NCBI RefSeq assembly: GCF_001812805.1
Contig: NZ_KV810470.1
Location: 155,214 to 219,213, forward strand
Reading direction: 5' to 3'
Length of the DNA stretch: 64,000 nt
DNA from: Corynebacterium sp. HMSC078H07
GTDB taxonomy: Bacteria; Actinomycetota; Actinomycetes; Mycobacteriales; Mycobacteriaceae
In this document: one piece after another, positions 28,291 through 36,933 of the stretch
Layout: the number at the start of each line of letters is the position of its first letter
Position numbering within the stretch: the stretch's first letter is position 1
The notes under the pieces: model-generated
The model's input: the letters and a program-made list of their open reading frames with translations, nothing else
Told to the model about the DNA's origin: nothing
Database searches by the model: none
Position numbers and translations under genes: made by a program

Positions 28291-28950
28291 ATGGACTTTC
28301 TACACAACCTCACGTCCTACATGGACGCAGCCACCTTGCTTGAGGCGTTTGGCCCCTGGGTGGTGGCCGGACTGGCCGTTGTCGTCTTTATTGAATCTGG
28401 CGTATTATTCCCATTCCTGCCCGGCGACTCACTCCTCGTCATGGCAGCGACCCTGCGCCACGAGCTGCACGTGTCTATTTGGGCCCTCGTGTTTGTCGGC
28501 ATGGCAGCCGCAATTATCGGCGACCAGGTGGGCTTTTGGATTGGACACCGCTTTGGCCGCGGCCTTTTTAAGAAGGACGCGAGGATTCTCAAGCTGGAGT
28601 ACCTCCGCTCAGCCGAGGATTTCTTCCGCAAGCATGGCCCTCTGGCGCTCGTCTTAGGCCGTTTCGTGCCCATCGTACGCACCTACATTCCAGTTGCCGC
28701 TGGCACGGCAAACATGCCCTACAAGAACTTTGTGGGCTGGAACGTTAGCGGAGCAGTGACCTGGGTTGTATCCATGAACCTGATTGGCGTCTTCCTCGGC
28801 AGCATCCCAGGCATCGCGGATTCCATCGACAAAATCATGATTCTTGTCGTAGTGATCTCCGTAGCACCAATCGTTATCAAGGGCCTCCATAGCTACTTCA
28901 CCGGAAAGAAGAAGGCCACGGTCGTCGAAGAGTTAACCCCGCTGGCTTAA
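28291..28950 (+). CDS. DedA family membrane protein
   Basis: A 219-residue DedA protein with five to six membrane helices. Motifs: FIESGVLFPFLPGDSLLVMAA (about 32-52, with E33, P and D needed in DedA proteins), GDQVGFWIGHRFGRGLF (about 76-92) and GRFVPIVRTYIPVAAGTANMPYKNF (about 123-147) with the two arginines typical of active members. DedA proteins act in proton-coupled membrane homeostasis and undecaprenyl phosphate recycling. ATG 28291 has AGGAG 9 nt upstream. A GGCTTAAA/TTTAAGCC palindrome spans its stop codon. Confidence 0.9.
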   Translation: MDFLHNLTSYMDAATLLEAFGPWVVAGLAVVVFIESGVLFPFLPGDSLLVMAATLRHELHVSIWALVFVGMAAAIIGDQVGFWIGHRFGRGLFKKDARILKLEYLRSAEDFFRKHGPLALVLGRFVPIVRTYIPVAAGTANMPYKNFVGWNVSGAVTWVVSMNLIGVFLGSIPGIADSIDKIMILVVVISVAPIVIKGLHSYFTGKKKATVVEELTPLA

Positions 28951-28960
28951 AATTTAAGCC
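28944..28960. repeat. Palindrome over the DedA stop codon
   Basis: GGCTTAAA, one base, TTTAAGCC: perfect 8-bp dyad covering the TAA of the DedA gene, between convergent genes. The AT-rich centre and lack of loop make it a weak terminator candidate. Confidence 0.4.
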
Positions 28961-28981
28961 CACCCCACAGCATGTGACCGT

Positions 28982-29251
28982 CTAAAGGTTAACGTAGCGC
29001 GCATACTCGCCACGCAGGCGCGCATGAGTGACGTAGATAGGCTCATTATCCACTGCCGTCTTAAACTCCTCCGTGAGCCCAGCCATGACAGCATCACGAG
29101 CCTCAGAATGCGTGGCGTGGAAGCTCATAACCTCACCGTCCACGACGGCCTCACCGCGGCGCTTGACGACGACATACTCGGATCCCTCCGGAGCGTCGAT
29201 GACCTTGCGCTGGGCGGTAAACGGGTCGAGGTACGTGAAGGTCGCCGTCAT
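28982..29251 (-). CDS. Small conserved hypothetical protein
   Basis: An 89-residue acidic protein, MTATFTYLDPFTAQRKVIDAPEG at the start and HARLRGEYARYVNL at the end; I do not recognise a family. ATG 29251 has AAGGAG 7 nt upstream and is preferred over in-frame ATGs at 29305 and 29341. A TACAGT -10 at 29316-29321 would give a leader of about 60 nt. Composition and codon use look coding. Confidence 0.65.
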   Translation of the reverse strand: MTATFTYLDPFTAQRKVIDAPEGSEYVVVKRRGEAVVDGEVMSFHATHSEARDAVMAGLTEEFKTAVDNEPIYVTHARLRGEYARYVNL

Positions 29252-29315
29252 ACAGAACTCCTTGAATGGCACGCGGATAGGGGATAAGAGCGCTTCGTGG
29301 CTCATGTCACGCCCC

Positions 29316-29321
29316 ACTGTA
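29316..29321 (-). promoter_or_regulatory. Candidate -10 for the gene at 29251
   Basis: TACAGT on the minus strand; consistent with the start at 29251 behind an AAGGAG site. Confidence 0.4.
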
Positions 29322-29678
29322 CCGGCAAACAGAAACCCCACGCTTCACTGACTCTTTCATTCCTCAGTGATGCGCGGGGCTAAGTTATGTGCCTGAGGGG
29401 ACGTCTGGTTCGGAGACATCGATCCTCTGCGGCTTTTCCGCACCGAGGTGACGGCTGCTGAAATTAAGCCGGTGTGAGGCCTAGCTCTGCTGCTTCTAGC
29501 GCTTTCAGGAGCAGTTCTAGAAGTGTGACTGAACCTATGAACGACAGCTGAGGTCGGAACCAGGTCTCGAATACCTGTCACTGTCATTCACCGTAGATAG
29601 TGGCCAAAATTCAGTTTCTGGCCCTTATCTGCCGTGAATGTGGTCTCAGCCTGTATGTCGGGCTCGGCTCCAAAAACG
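29322..29678. other. Non-coding gap with one long inverted repeat
   Basis: Between the small gene at 29251 and the tRNA-Leu terminator there is no credible gene; the 76-codon minus-strand frame at 29357-29587 lacks a ribosome binding site and has shadow composition. The only structure seen is the 20-bp inverted repeat at 29587-29638. Confidence 0.5.
29587..29638. repeat. 20-bp imperfect inverted repeat
   Basis: Left arm TTCACCGTAGATAGTGGCCA (29587-29606) pairs with 29619-29638: 16 Watson-Crick pairs and 2 G-T pairs of 20, with a 12-nt loop. It stands alone, just downstream of the tRNA-Leu terminator; it could be a hairpin RNA or a remnant of a small mobile element. Confidence 0.6.
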
Positions 29679-29716
29679 AAAAATCTCGAGACAACGACCG
29701 GAACGATGTCTCGAGA
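29679..29716 (-). terminator. Rho-independent terminator of tRNA-Leu
   Basis: Minus strand: TCTCGAGACA ... TGTCTCGAGA (29707-29716 with 29684-29693), a perfect 10-bp stem, followed by TTTTTCGTTTTT. The stem lies about 10 nt after the tRNA 3' end. Confidence 0.9.
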
Positions 29717-29726
29717 CTTCACACTG

Positions 29727-29812
29727 TGCCCGAGGGGGGACTTGAACCCCCACGTCCGTTAATAGGACACTAGCACCTCAAGCTAGCGCGTCTGCCATTC
29801 CGCCACCCGGGC
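29727..29812 (-). tRNA. tRNA-Leu (anticodon GAG)
   Basis: 86-nt class II tRNA. The acceptor arms GCCCGGG and CTCGGGC close the molecule, with discriminator A and no encoded CCA (ACA follows). The anticodon stem GCTAGC/GCTAGT holds loop TTGAGGT, anticodon GAG, reading CTC and CTT. The long variable arm (GTGTCCTATTAACGGACGT) and T-loop GGTTCAAGTCC are typical of leucine tRNA. Confidence 0.97.
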
Positions 29813-29850
29813 TAGGGTGTTTGTTCAGCCTCTCGGCTGGGCACTCGCAT

Positions 29851-29880
29851 ACTGTATCCCGATTGGCGTACAGTACACAA
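29851..29880 (-). promoter_or_regulatory. Promoter of tRNA-Leu
   Basis: Minus strand -35 TTGTGT (29875-29880), 18 bp, -10 TACAGT (29851-29856); the leader of about 30 nt contains a small CAGCC/GGCTG hairpin (29826-29839). Confidence 0.55.
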
Positions 29881-29995
29881 ATCGCGACGTCATTCCGTAT
29901 TTTTCTGTGCCTGCTTGCTTGCTAAAACACACCGATGAAAGTTGATAGTGAGCAAATCTTCTGCGTGCAAAAGTTCTGTCCAGTAGAAAGGAGAT

Positions 29996-30571
29996 ATGAC
30001 TAGCAACACATCTGACAAGACTGCAACCGCTACACCGAGCTATGCGGCGGACTCCCGCTTCCCGGGGCCGGATCCCTACGCCCCGTTGGGAGAGGTAGCA
30101 GCGTTCACCGTGACCTCTACCGATATCGACGAAGGAACGGAGATTGCTGAGAAGTTCCGGGCGCCGGAGAATGTCTCCCCGCAGTTGGCCTGGACTGAGG
30201 TACCCGAAGGCACGAAATCTTTTGCTGTGACGTGTTTTGACCCAGATGCGCCGACTGGTTCCGGATTCTGGCACTGGGCTGCCTTCAACATCCCTGCGGA
30301 TGTTCGTGAGCTCCCCACGGGGGCTGGATCTGCTGAGGACTTGGGACATGAAGGCGTCATTAGCCTGCGCGGTGACTCCGGCCAGCGTGTCTACTACGGT
30401 CCCCAGCCGCCGGCGGGCCATGCCCCGCACCGCTACCTTTTCGCCGTTCATGCGGTGGATGTGGAAAAGCTCGATATCGATCCTGACTCCACGCCTACCG
30501 TGCTGGGCTTCAACCTCTTCTTCCACACCTTGGGCCGTGCGGTTACCTGGGGCTGGTACGAGGCTCACTAA
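29996..30571 (+). CDS. YbhB/YbcL family (PEBP) protein
   Basis: Phosphatidylethanolamine-binding-protein-like cytosolic protein of 191 residues. The ligand-site motifs are CFDPDAPTGSGFWHWAAFNIP (about 80-100, D-P-D-A-P and W-H-W) and GPQPPAGHAPHRYLFAVHAVD (about 139-159, the P-x-x-G-x-HRY box). The N-terminal 25 residues are Ser/Thr/Ala rich and not part of the fold. ATG 29996 is behind AAAGGAGA. From memory the M. tuberculosis homologue (Rv2140c) also neighbours pyrD. Biochemical role in bacteria is not settled. Confidence 0.92.
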   Translation: MTSNTSDKTATATPSYAADSRFPGPDPYAPLGEVAAFTVTSTDIDEGTEIAEKFRAPENVSPQLAWTEVPEGTKSFAVTCFDPDAPTGSGFWHWAAFNIPADVRELPTGAGSAEDLGHEGVISLRGDSGQRVYYGPQPPAGHAPHRYLFAVHAVDVEKLDIDPDSTPTVLGFNLFFHTLGRAVTWGWYEAH

Positions 30572-30581
30572 TTCGCCCCGT

Positions 30582-30587
30582 TACACT
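30582..30587 (+). promoter_or_regulatory. -10 element for the gene at 30595 (leaderless)
   Basis: TACACT, 7 nt before ATG 30595. Confidence 0.5.
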
Positions 30588-30594
30588 CATCAGA

Positions 30595-30978
30595 ATGACT
30601 AATCATCCCGAAACCGACGGAGTAGCCATCCCCGCCGGCCTACGAGTAGGTGGCGCTTTTACCTTGCTGGCCGCCGTGCTAGCACTGTTCGGGCTGGTCT
30701 CCATTTTTACCGACGGATGGGGAGCCACATTTGAGTGGACATGGCGGCGTCTCGCCATTGTGGGCGCAGCGCTTCTCGTCGGCGCATTCAGCACGCAACG
30801 ACGCGACCAGCGCGGCAGCCGCGAGCAAATCATTGCGCTCGTGCTTGCCCTCGTCCTGATCGTGGCGAGCCGAGCTCTACCGAGCACGGTTCTCACCACA
30901 ATGGGGCAATACGTGGTCTTCCTCTACGCTGCGGGCGCAGGCCTATGTGCGGCGGTCATCCGCCGCACAGTGCATTAA
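30595..30978 (+). CDS. Small hydrophobic membrane protein
   Basis: A 127-residue protein with four predicted helices: about 14-37 ([19 protein letters not shown]), 48-62 ([14 protein letters not shown]), 76-94 ([16 protein letters not shown]) and 101-122 ([17 protein letters not shown]). I recognise no family. The ATG follows a TACACT hexamer by 7 nt. Its TAA overlaps the pyrD stop by 4 nt (convergent). Confidence 0.7.
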   Translation: MTNHPETDGVAIPAGLRVGGAFTLLAAVLALFGLVSIFTDGWGATFEWTWRRLAIVGAALLVGAFSTQRRDQRGSREQIIALVLALVLIVASRALPSTVLTTMGQYVVFLYAAGAGLCAAVIRRTVH

Positions 30979-32087
30979 TCAATCCATCCCAGGCCAGACC
31001 CCACGGCCTCGGAAATATTCCGTAGACCGTGGTTGCGAAGCTGGAGCGCAATGCCACGGTGAATATCCCGAATCCAGTCTGGTCCACCGTAAATCATGCC
31101 GGTATAGCCCTGCAGAAGTGAGGCTCCGGCGGTGATACGTTCCCATGCCTCTTCAGGGGTAGAAATACCACCCACGGAGATGAGAACGAGCTCATCACCC
31201 ACGCGGGCATTGAGGCGCTTGAGCACCTCGAGGGAACGTGCTGCAACCGGCGGTCCAGACACGCCGCCGGCGCCCATCGCGGCCACATCATCAGCAGGCG
31301 TACGAAGACCCTCGCGAGAAATCGTCGTGTTGGTTGCCACGATGCCAGCGAGGCCAACCTCGACAGCCATGTCAGCCACTGCATCAATGTCTTCGTCCGA
31401 CAGATCGGGAGCAATCTTCACCAAGACAGGGCGAGACGTGGACTCCACGACTGCCTCCATAATTGGGCGCAAGGATTCCACCGCCTGCAAGTCACGCAAA
31501 CCAGGTGTGTTGGGGGAGGAGACGTTGACCACCACAAAGTCAACCAGGTCCCCAAGGACCGACGCACACTGGCGGTAATCGTCCACAGCATGCTCAGGGG
31601 CGGTCACCTTGTTTTTACCAATATTGATGCCGATGACGTCGTTGTAGCGGCGCTTGCGCAGGTTGCGCGCGGCATGGAGAGCTCCTTCGTTGTTGAAGCC
31701 CATGCGGTTGAGGATTGCCTTGTCTGGTTTAAGACGGAATAGGCGGGGAGCCGGGTTACCTGGCTGAGCCTTCGGCGTAATGGTGCCCAACTCCGCGTAT
31801 CCGAAGCCGATGGGCGCCCACGCGTCTGGGGAGGAGGCATTCTTATCGAAGCCAGCAGCAAGACCCAGCGGGCGGGGGAACCGCACACCGAATACTTCTT
31901 GTTCCAGTATGGGATCAGTGACGGGAAGTACTTTCGCCAACAATCGGTTTGCGGGACCCGCTGCCTGCAGTCCAGCAAGTCCCATGGTGATGATGCCGTG
32001 GATGCGCTCCGGGCTCAGCCGGAACATTCCCTTAAGAGCTACCTGATAGGCGGTGTGGCGAGCGCGGTCGAGCGCGGAATACTGCAT
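30975..32087 (-). CDS. pyrD: Dihydroorotate dehydrogenase (quinone), class 2
   Basis: Membrane-associated flavoenzyme of pyrimidine synthesis that oxidises dihydroorotate to orotate with quinone. The 370-residue protein has the class 2 N-terminal helical extension (1-45) for membrane and quinone contact, then the FMN barrel: [39 protein letters not shown] (catalytic serine), [22 protein letters not shown] and [19 protein letters not shown] 32087 has GAAGGA upstream. No other pyr gene is near. Confidence 0.96.
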   Translation of the reverse strand: MQYSALDRARHTAYQVALKGMFRLSPERIHGIITMGLAGLQAAGPANRLLAKVLPVTDPILEQEVFGVRFPRPLGLAAGFDKNASSPDAWAPIGFGYAELGTITPKAQPGNPAPRLFRLKPDKAILNRMGFNNEGALHAARNLRKRRYNDVIGINIGKNKVTAPEHAVDDYRQCASVLGDLVDFVVVNVSSPNTPGLRDLQAVESLRPIMEAVVESTSRPVLVKIAPDLSDEDIDAVADMAVEVGLAGIVATNTTISREGLRTPADDVAAMGAGGVSGPPVAARSLEVLKRLNARVGDELVLISVGGISTPEEAWERITAGASLLQGYTGMIYGGPDWIRDIHRGIALQLRNHGLRNISEAVGSGLGWID

Positions 32088-32183
32088 GGAGAATCCTTCT
32101 AATCCGTAGTGGCTGGTGGAAGAGTAAGTGATGGAATGGGATAACTGCCGTTAGTGTCTCTGTGACTCAGTTGCTGGACGTGC

Positions 32184-33215
32184 CTAGGAGTCGCCAAGCT
32201 CCGGATCGTTGATGAACTGCAGACCGTCACCGCTGACAGAAGCGGCGACCAGTGTGCCGTCGCTAAGCACGGCAATATTCTGCGCGCCCGCTACCGTTTC
32301 AACGCTTCCGACGAGTTCCGGAACTCCGGAGGAGACAGTGTAGGCATGAAGCAGGTTGTTGTCGGTGGTCGTGACCCAGGCCAGTTCCCGTTCATTGTCC
32401 CAGGCTACAGCCCAGGGCGTGCCCTCCGTGTTGCCGAATTGGTGGAGACGGATGACGTCGCTCGCAGTGTAAATTGCCACACGTTTGCCTACGGTATCCG
32501 AAGCGACGACCACCGCTCCGTCACCGCCGGCAATCTGACCAACACCCTGGCCCACGCGCAAACGGCCGCCGGCGCGGTCCTTCTCCCAATCCAGGGATTG
32601 GATTGTGGAGTCCTGGCGCAGAACGCGGACGACGCCATCCGCCCCATCCGGATTAGGCACGGAAATAAGCTGGTCACTGCCTGCTTCTACTGTGATAGTG
32701 CCGGTCCGCTCGCCATCCTCGTAGACGCCCACAGTCGCAGAATCCGCCGAGCTCACGAAGATCTCACCAGTAGAGGTTTCGGCGGCGACTGTCACTGGTG
32801 CTTCCTCATCCACCGCAAGCTCCTGCGGAGAAGCTGGCTGCTGTGGATCAATGAGAAGAACTTTATCGCCGCAGGCTACGACAAAATGAGAGGAAGATGC
32901 GGTGAGGTCTCCACAGTGCTTATCGATGTCCACGCGCGTCGCCTTATCCGCCTCAAAGTCAGACTGAGTGCCTACCGTGAGGACTTCTGCGGTACGGACT
33001 GCGAGAACGTCACCTAACGCAGCGGAGTCAGTAACCTTGTCGAAATCCACGACCTTGCCAGCCGGGTCCTGCGTAGCAGGGGAGTCGACAGGTTCTGCTT
33101 GGCCGTAGACGGCCGAGTCGGGATCTCCTCCTACTCCCACCGTGGGATCACACGCTGCGAGGGCAGACGCGCTGGTGAGGAGGGCACAAGAAAGCAAAAC
33201 TCGACGCATTTTCAC
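32184..33215 (-). CDS. Lipoprotein with beta-propeller-like repeats (LppL-like position)
   Basis: A secreted lipoprotein of 343 residues. The signal peptide MKMRRVLLSCALLTSASALAAC ends in lipobox LAAC (C22). After a Ser/Pro/Asp-rich linker, repeated segments such as VRTAEVLTVGTQSD, HFVVACGDKVLLIDPQQ, EIFVSSADSATVGVYEDGE and ELAWVTTTDNNLLHAYTVSSG suggest a beta-propeller. From memory M. tuberculosis LppL (Rv2138) lies at the same place between pyrD and uppP. Start GTG 33215 is 8 nt behind TAGGAT; an ATG two codons later would also be possible. Ligand unknown. Confidence 0.82.
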   Translation of the reverse strand: MKMRRVLLSCALLTSASALAACDPTVGVGGDPDSAVYGQAEPVDSPATQDPAGKVVDFDKVTDSAALGDVLAVRTAEVLTVGTQSDFEADKATRVDIDKHCGDLTASSSHFVVACGDKVLLIDPQQPASPQELAVDEEAPVTVAAETSTGEIFVSSADSATVGVYEDGERTGTITVEAGSDQLISVPNPDGADGVVRVLRQDSTIQSLDWEKDRAGGRLRVGQGVGQIAGGDGAVVVASDTVGKRVAIYTASDVIRLHQFGNTEGTPWAVAWDNERELAWVTTTDNNLLHAYTVSSGVPELVGSVETVAGAQNIAVLSDGTLVAASVSGDGLQFINDPELGDS

Positions 33216-33223
33216 GATTCCTC

Positions 33224-33229
33224 ATCCTA
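33224..33229 (-). promoter_or_regulatory. -10 element for the lipoprotein gene (leaderless)
   Basis: TAGGAT on the minus strand, 8 nt before GTG 33215. Confidence 0.5.
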
Positions 33230-33271
33230 GCAGCCAGCGTGGTGCACACCGGAAGCCGCACGTGCGACGAG

Positions 33272-33277
33272 TAGGCT
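33272..33277 (+). promoter_or_regulatory. -10 element for uppP (leaderless)
   Basis: TAGGCT, 7 nt before GTG 33285. Confidence 0.55.
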
Positions 33278-33284
33278 GTCGCGA

Positions 33285-34136
33285 GTGACTACAACAGCTG
33301 CTTCTGACGCCATGACATGGATGCAGGTCATTGTCCTGTCCCTTGTCCAAGGCCTTACTGAATTCTTGCCCGTGAGCTCGTCTGGCCACCTGCGAATCGT
33401 CTCTACGCTCTTCTGGGGGCAGGACGCAGGCGCTTCCTTTACCGCTGTCATTCAGCTCGGTACCGAGCTCGCCGTCATCGTGTATTTTGCCGGCATGATC
33501 TGGCAGATCCTCAAAGGTTGGTTCATTGGCCTTGCCAACAAAGACAAGCGCGGTCAGGACTATCGCATGGGGTGGATGGTTATCGTCGGCTCCATTCCTA
33601 TTGGTGTCCTTGGCGTCCTTGGCAAAGACCTTATCCGTGACAATCTGCGCAATTTGTGGATCACGGCTTCTATGTTGGTGCTCTTTTCTTTCGTCTTCAT
33701 CGCGGCTGAGCGCATGGGTAAAAAGACCCGCAGCTTTGAGGAACTAACCATGCGTGATGCCATCGTCATGGGCCTGTGCCAGTGCCTTGCGCTTATCCCC
33801 GGTGTGTCCCGCTCCGGCGGTACGATTTCTGGTGGCCTTTTCCTTGGCCTTGACCGCGAGGTAGCTACCCGTTTCAGCTTCCTTCTGGCCATTCCGGCGG
33901 TGATGGCTTCCGGGCTCTTCTCGCTGGGCGACGCCTTCGGCCCCACCGTTGGTCAGTCCGCTACCGGTATGCAGTTGCTCGTGGGAACAGGCATTGCCTT
34001 CATCGTCGGTTACGCCTCCATCGCATGGTTGCTGAAGTTTGTGGGTAACCACTCCTTCGAGTGGTTCGCTGCTTACCGTATCCCAGTCGGCATCATCGTC
34101 ATGATCTTGCTGGCTCTGGGAGTGCTCGCGCCCTAA
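33285..34136 (+). CDS. uppP: Undecaprenyl-diphosphatase UppP (BacA)
   Basis: Membrane phosphatase that converts undecaprenyl diphosphate to the monophosphate carrier for peptidoglycan and other envelope polymers; overproduction gives bacitracin resistance. The 283-residue protein shows both signature loops: [18 protein letters not shown] (about 16-33, catalytic Glu and Ser/His) and [21 protein letters not shown] (about 171-191), within seven to eight helices. The GTG start follows TAGGCT by 7 nt. It is transcribed towards mshC, which has its own -10. Confidence 0.95.
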   Translation: MTTTAASDAMTWMQVIVLSLVQGLTEFLPVSSSGHLRIVSTLFWGQDAGASFTAVIQLGTELAVIVYFAGMIWQILKGWFIGLANKDKRGQDYRMGWMVIVGSIPIGVLGVLGKDLIRDNLRNLWITASMLVLFSFVFIAAERMGKKTRSFEELTMRDAIVMGLCQCLALIPGVSRSGGTISGGLFLGLDREVATRFSFLLAIPAVMASGLFSLGDAFGPTVGQSATGMQLLVGTGIAFIVGYASIAWLLKFVGNHSFEWFAAYRIPVGIIVMILLALGVLAP

Positions 34137-34195
34137 CGATTGCCTTGAGGCGTGGCTTGCTGGCTGCGGTCGTGTCATCAGAGCAGGGCGCGCGT

Positions 34196-34201
34196 TAGGA
34201 T
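34196..34201 (+). promoter_or_regulatory. -10 element for mshC (leaderless)
   Basis: TAGGAT, 7 nt before ATG 34209; excludes the TTG at 34152 as start. Confidence 0.55.
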
Positions 34202-34208
34202 TGTGGAC

Positions 34209-35468
34209 ATGCATTCTTGGCCTACACCCCACGTCGATTCTGTACCTGGCACTCCCGCCCCGCTTCACCTTTATGATTCGGCCGATGAGGTTGTCTCAAA
34301 GGTAGACATCACGGGTGATACCGCCAGCATATACGTCTGTGGCATTACGCCGTACGACTCCACTCATTTGGGCCATGCGGCAACGTATCTTACCTTTGAC
34401 CTTATTTATCGCCAGCTGCTGGACAACGGCTATAAGGTCAACTACGCGCAAAACATCACCGACGTCGACGACCCACTTTTTGAAAGGGCCGAGCGCGATG
34501 GCGTGGATTGGCGCGAGTTGGGTACTTCGCAGATTAATCTCTTCCGCTCCGATATGGAGCTATTGTCTGTGATCCCACCGCAGCATTTCATCGGAGCGAT
34601 GGAAGCTATTGATGAGATTACGGAGATGGTGCAGAAGCTTCTCGACGTCGGCGCGGCCTACACCGTCGATGACCCAGAGTATCCCGATGTCTACGCGTCA
34701 ATCCAGGCCACGGATAACTTTGGTTATGAGTCCAACTACTCGCGCGGGCAGATGGAGACATTCTTTGCCGAGCGTGGCGGTGACCCCGACCGCCCCGGCA
34801 AGCGTGACCCCCTTGATGCTCTGATTTGGCGGGCACACCGTGACGGCGAACCCGCCTGGGAGTCTCCCTTCGGTCCTGGCCGCCCGGGATGGCACATCGA
34901 GTGCTCTGCTATTGCCACCAACCGGCTTGGTTCCACCTTCACGATTCAAGGTGGTGGCTCTGATTTGAAATTCCCGCACCACGAGTTCTCCGCAGCCCAC
35001 GCAGAAGCTGCACTCCAGGTTGAACGCATGGCACAGGTCTACGTCCACTCCGGCATGATTGGACTGGAGGGCACGAAGATGTCGAAGTCACTGGGAAACC
35101 TCGTCTTCGTGCACAAGCTAGTTGAAGCTGGCGTGGACCCCTCTGCGATCCGTCTCGGAGTGTATGCCGGCCACTACCGCGGAGACCGTGATTGGTCTGA
35201 TGAGGTGCTTGGTGCCGCTCAAGAGCGTTTGACGCACTGGCGTGCTGCCGCAAAGAGCCCACGCTCTGTGGAGTCCGTGCAGACGGTAATCCAGGATGTG
35301 CGAGCAGCTTTGGCCGACGATCTTGACACCCCACGAGCGCTTGAAACCCTTGACGCCTGGGCAGCTGAGGCAATCAATGAAAGCGCTGATACCAGCGAAG
35401 AGAGCACTGCAGACGCTGCCTCACTCATCCGCACCGCAGTTAATTCTCTGTTGGGCGTGCGCCTCTAG
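34209..35468 (+). CDS. mshC: MshC, L-cysteine:GlcN-Ins ligase (mycothiol synthesis)
   Basis: ATP-dependent ligase joining cysteine to glucosaminyl-inositol, the fourth step of mycothiol synthesis; mycothiol is the main thiol of actinobacteria. It evolved from cysteinyl-tRNA synthetase: 419 residues with [20 protein letters not shown] (C44 zinc ligand, HLGH box), WHIECSAIA (zinc Cys) and TKMSKSLGN (about 289-297). It lacks the anticodon-binding extension of CysRS, so the length and the [10 protein letters not shown] sequence favour MshC. The ATG at 34209 is set by a TAGGAT hexamer 7 nt upstream. Confidence 0.95.
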   Translation: MHSWPTPHVDSVPGTPAPLHLYDSADEVVSKVDITGDTASIYVCGITPYDSTHLGHAATYLTFDLIYRQLLDNGYKVNYAQNITDVDDPLFERAERDGVDWRELGTSQINLFRSDMELLSVIPPQHFIGAMEAIDEITEMVQKLLDVGAAYTVDDPEYPDVYASIQATDNFGYESNYSRGQMETFFAERGGDPDRPGKRDPLDALIWRAHRDGEPAWESPFGPGRPGWHIECSAIATNRLGSTFTIQGGGSDLKFPHHEFSAAHAEAALQVERMAQVYVHSGMIGLEGTKMSKSLGNLVFVHKLVEAGVDPSAIRLGVYAGHYRGDRDWSDEVLGAAQERLTHWRAAAKSPRSVESVQTVIQDVRAALADDLDTPRALETLDAWAAEAINESADTSEESTADAASLIRTAVNSLLGVRL

Positions 35469-35479
35469 AGATCTTCAGG

Positions 35480-35485
35480 CATTAT
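35480..35485 (+). promoter_or_regulatory. Possible -10 for the gene at 35493
   Basis: CATTAT, 7 nt before ATG 35493; weaker than the others because the first base is not T. Confidence 0.35.
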
Positions 35486-35492
35486 CTAGCTC

Positions 35493-35876
35493 ATGAGCAT
35501 TCGCGCAGAATTCCAGCCCACCGTTGACGAGTTCATTTCTAACCTTCAATCCTTCGCCACCGGCGATTACCTCAAGGAGGATGAGAAGGAGTTCTGGGAG
35601 GCACCTTTCGATGCCGCAGTCCTCCCGGAACTGAAGGAGATTATCGAAGGTTTCCTCGATAATTTGGACAAGCTTCCAGATGACCCAGAAGGTCCGATTC
35701 TGAGCGCTGCAGTGAAGCCATCAGTAGAGAAGCTTGGAGCCTTCAACCGTAAGAATGCCGATGCTGTTTTGGAGCCAGAGGAGAAGGAAGAGCTGACCGA
35801 GCTTATTCACTCTGCCTCGGCTGCCACAGGCGCCGACGATGAGGCCCTCTCGCAGCTTCCGGAGCTAGACTTCTAA
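35493..35876 (+). CDS. Small acidic conserved hypothetical protein
   Basis: A 127-residue very acidic, helical protein (MSIRAEFQPTVDEFISNLQSF at the start; LEPEEKEELTELIHSASAA near the end). No membrane segment, cysteine or known motif. It lies 24 nt after mshC and abuts the HAD phosphatase gene (TAA TTG), so it is probably read with the latter. Function unknown. Confidence 0.7.
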   Translation: MSIRAEFQPTVDEFISNLQSFATGDYLKEDEKEFWEAPFDAAVLPELKEIIEGFLDNLDKLPDDPEGPILSAAVKPSVEKLGAFNRKNADAVLEPEEKEELTELIHSASAATGADDEALSQLPELDF

Positions 35877-36578
35877 TTGACTGTGCAGATTCGTCGACCA
35901 TCCGCAATCTTCTGGGATATGGATGGCACACTTACCAATTCCGAGCCGTTGTGGGAAGAGGCCACGTTCCATCTCTCAGAGAGCTTGGGACGCCGTCTCA
36001 CGCCAACTGAGCGTCTTGCCACTGTGGGCGCGACCTTTGAGGACACGCTGGATATCTGCGCCGATAAGGCTGGCGTGACTTTGCAGCCAGGCGATACGGA
36101 GCGCTATCGCACGCTCATGTTTGACTACGTTAAATCGCTGTTTGCTCAACACCTCGAGATTTTCCCTGGCGTTCCTGAGCTGCTCAGCGAACTCAAGTCA
36201 CACGGCATGCCGATGATGGTGACGACCAATACGGAACGCTATGTGGCGGATTCTGCTATTGAGGCGCTGGGCCGCAGCTACTTTGTGGACACCATATGCG
36301 GTGACGAGGTACCCCATGGCAAACCTGCTCCGGATATGTATGCCGAGGCCGCACGCCGACTCGGCCTAGAACCAGGGGAGTGCCTCGTGTTTGAAGACTC
36401 TGCTGCCGGAATGCGTGCGGCTGTCGACGCCGGCTGTGTCGTCATCGCTCTTCCTGAAGGTGACCACGTTGAGGTTCCACCAGAAGCAACCGAGATTTCC
36501 CACCTGCATTCTGCGCGTCACCTTGTAGGTGCTACTGCCGACGATGTGTATTCCTGGTTCACCCGCATCCAGCGCTAA
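35877..36578 (+). CDS. HAD superfamily phosphatase
   Basis: Haloacid-dehalogenase-type phosphohydrolase of 233 residues, beta-phosphoglucomutase/pseudouridine-phosphatase group. Motif I is [12 protein letters not shown] (nucleophile D14, acid D16), motif II TTNTER (about 117), motif III lysine in [12 protein letters not shown] (about 143) and motif [18 protein letters not shown] (about 164-179). An alpha-helical cap lies between motifs I and II. The start is either TTG 35877, directly after the preceding stop, or GTG 35883. Substrate cannot be inferred. Confidence 0.88.
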   Translation: MTVQIRRPSAIFWDMDGTLTNSEPLWEEATFHLSESLGRRLTPTERLATVGATFEDTLDICADKAGVTLQPGDTERYRTLMFDYVKSLFAQHLEIFPGVPELLSELKSHGMPMMVTTNTERYVADSAIEALGRSYFVDTICGDEVPHGKPAPDMYAEAARRLGLEPGECLVFEDSAAGMRAAVDAGCVVIALPEGDHVEVPPEATEISHLHSARHLVGATADDVYSWFTRIQR

Positions 36579-36643
36579 CACCACATAGAGTTCGGCAGTA
36601 TCAATTTCGGCCGGAGAGCAGAATTCTATGCAGCGGTGTGGAA

Positions 36644-36649
36644 GAATAT
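36644..36649 (+). promoter_or_regulatory. Possible -10 for hisEG (leaderless)
   Basis: GAATAT, 6 nt before GTG 36656. It is a weak match but fits the HisE start. Confidence 0.35.
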
Positions 36650-36655
36650 GCGCTT

Positions 36656-36919
36656 GTGAAGAATTTTGAGAGCCTGTTTGAGGAATTGTCCCAGAAGATC
36701 ACCGCGAGGCCTGAAGGCTCTGGCACCGTGGAGGCCTTTGACAAAGGCATTCACCATCTGGGCAAGAAGATCATCGAAGAGGCTGGTGAGGTATGGATCG
36801 CCGCGGAATACCAGTCCGATGAGGAACTCGCTGAGGAAATGTCACAGCTGCTGTATTGGCTGCAGGTCATGGCGCATAAGCGCGGCCTGAAGCTCGACGA
36901 CATTTACCGCTACCTCTAG
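36656..36919 (+). CDS. hisE: Phosphoribosyl-ATP pyrophosphatase HisE
   Basis: Second step of histidine synthesis: hydrolyses phosphoribosyl-ATP to phosphoribosyl-AMP. The 87-residue all-alpha protein has [35 protein letters not shown] (about 41-75), with the EExxE and ExxD magnesium-binding residues of the MazG-like fold. Start GTG 36656 ([11 protein letters not shown]) fits the family; the longer GTG-started frame at 36638 does not. It is followed by hisG after 14 nt, the usual hisE-hisG pair. Confidence 0.95.
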   Translation: MKNFESLFEELSQKITARPEGSGTVEAFDKGIHHLGKKIIEEAGEVWIAAEYQSDEELAEEMSQLLYWLQVMAHKRGLKLDDIYRYL

Positions 36920-36933
36920 AGAAAGCCACATCC

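Noticed and set aside
29825..30568. 247-codon minus-strand frame over the PEBP gene
   Set aside because: The plus strand encodes recognisable PEBP motifs with AAAGGAGA; the minus frame has shadow composition.
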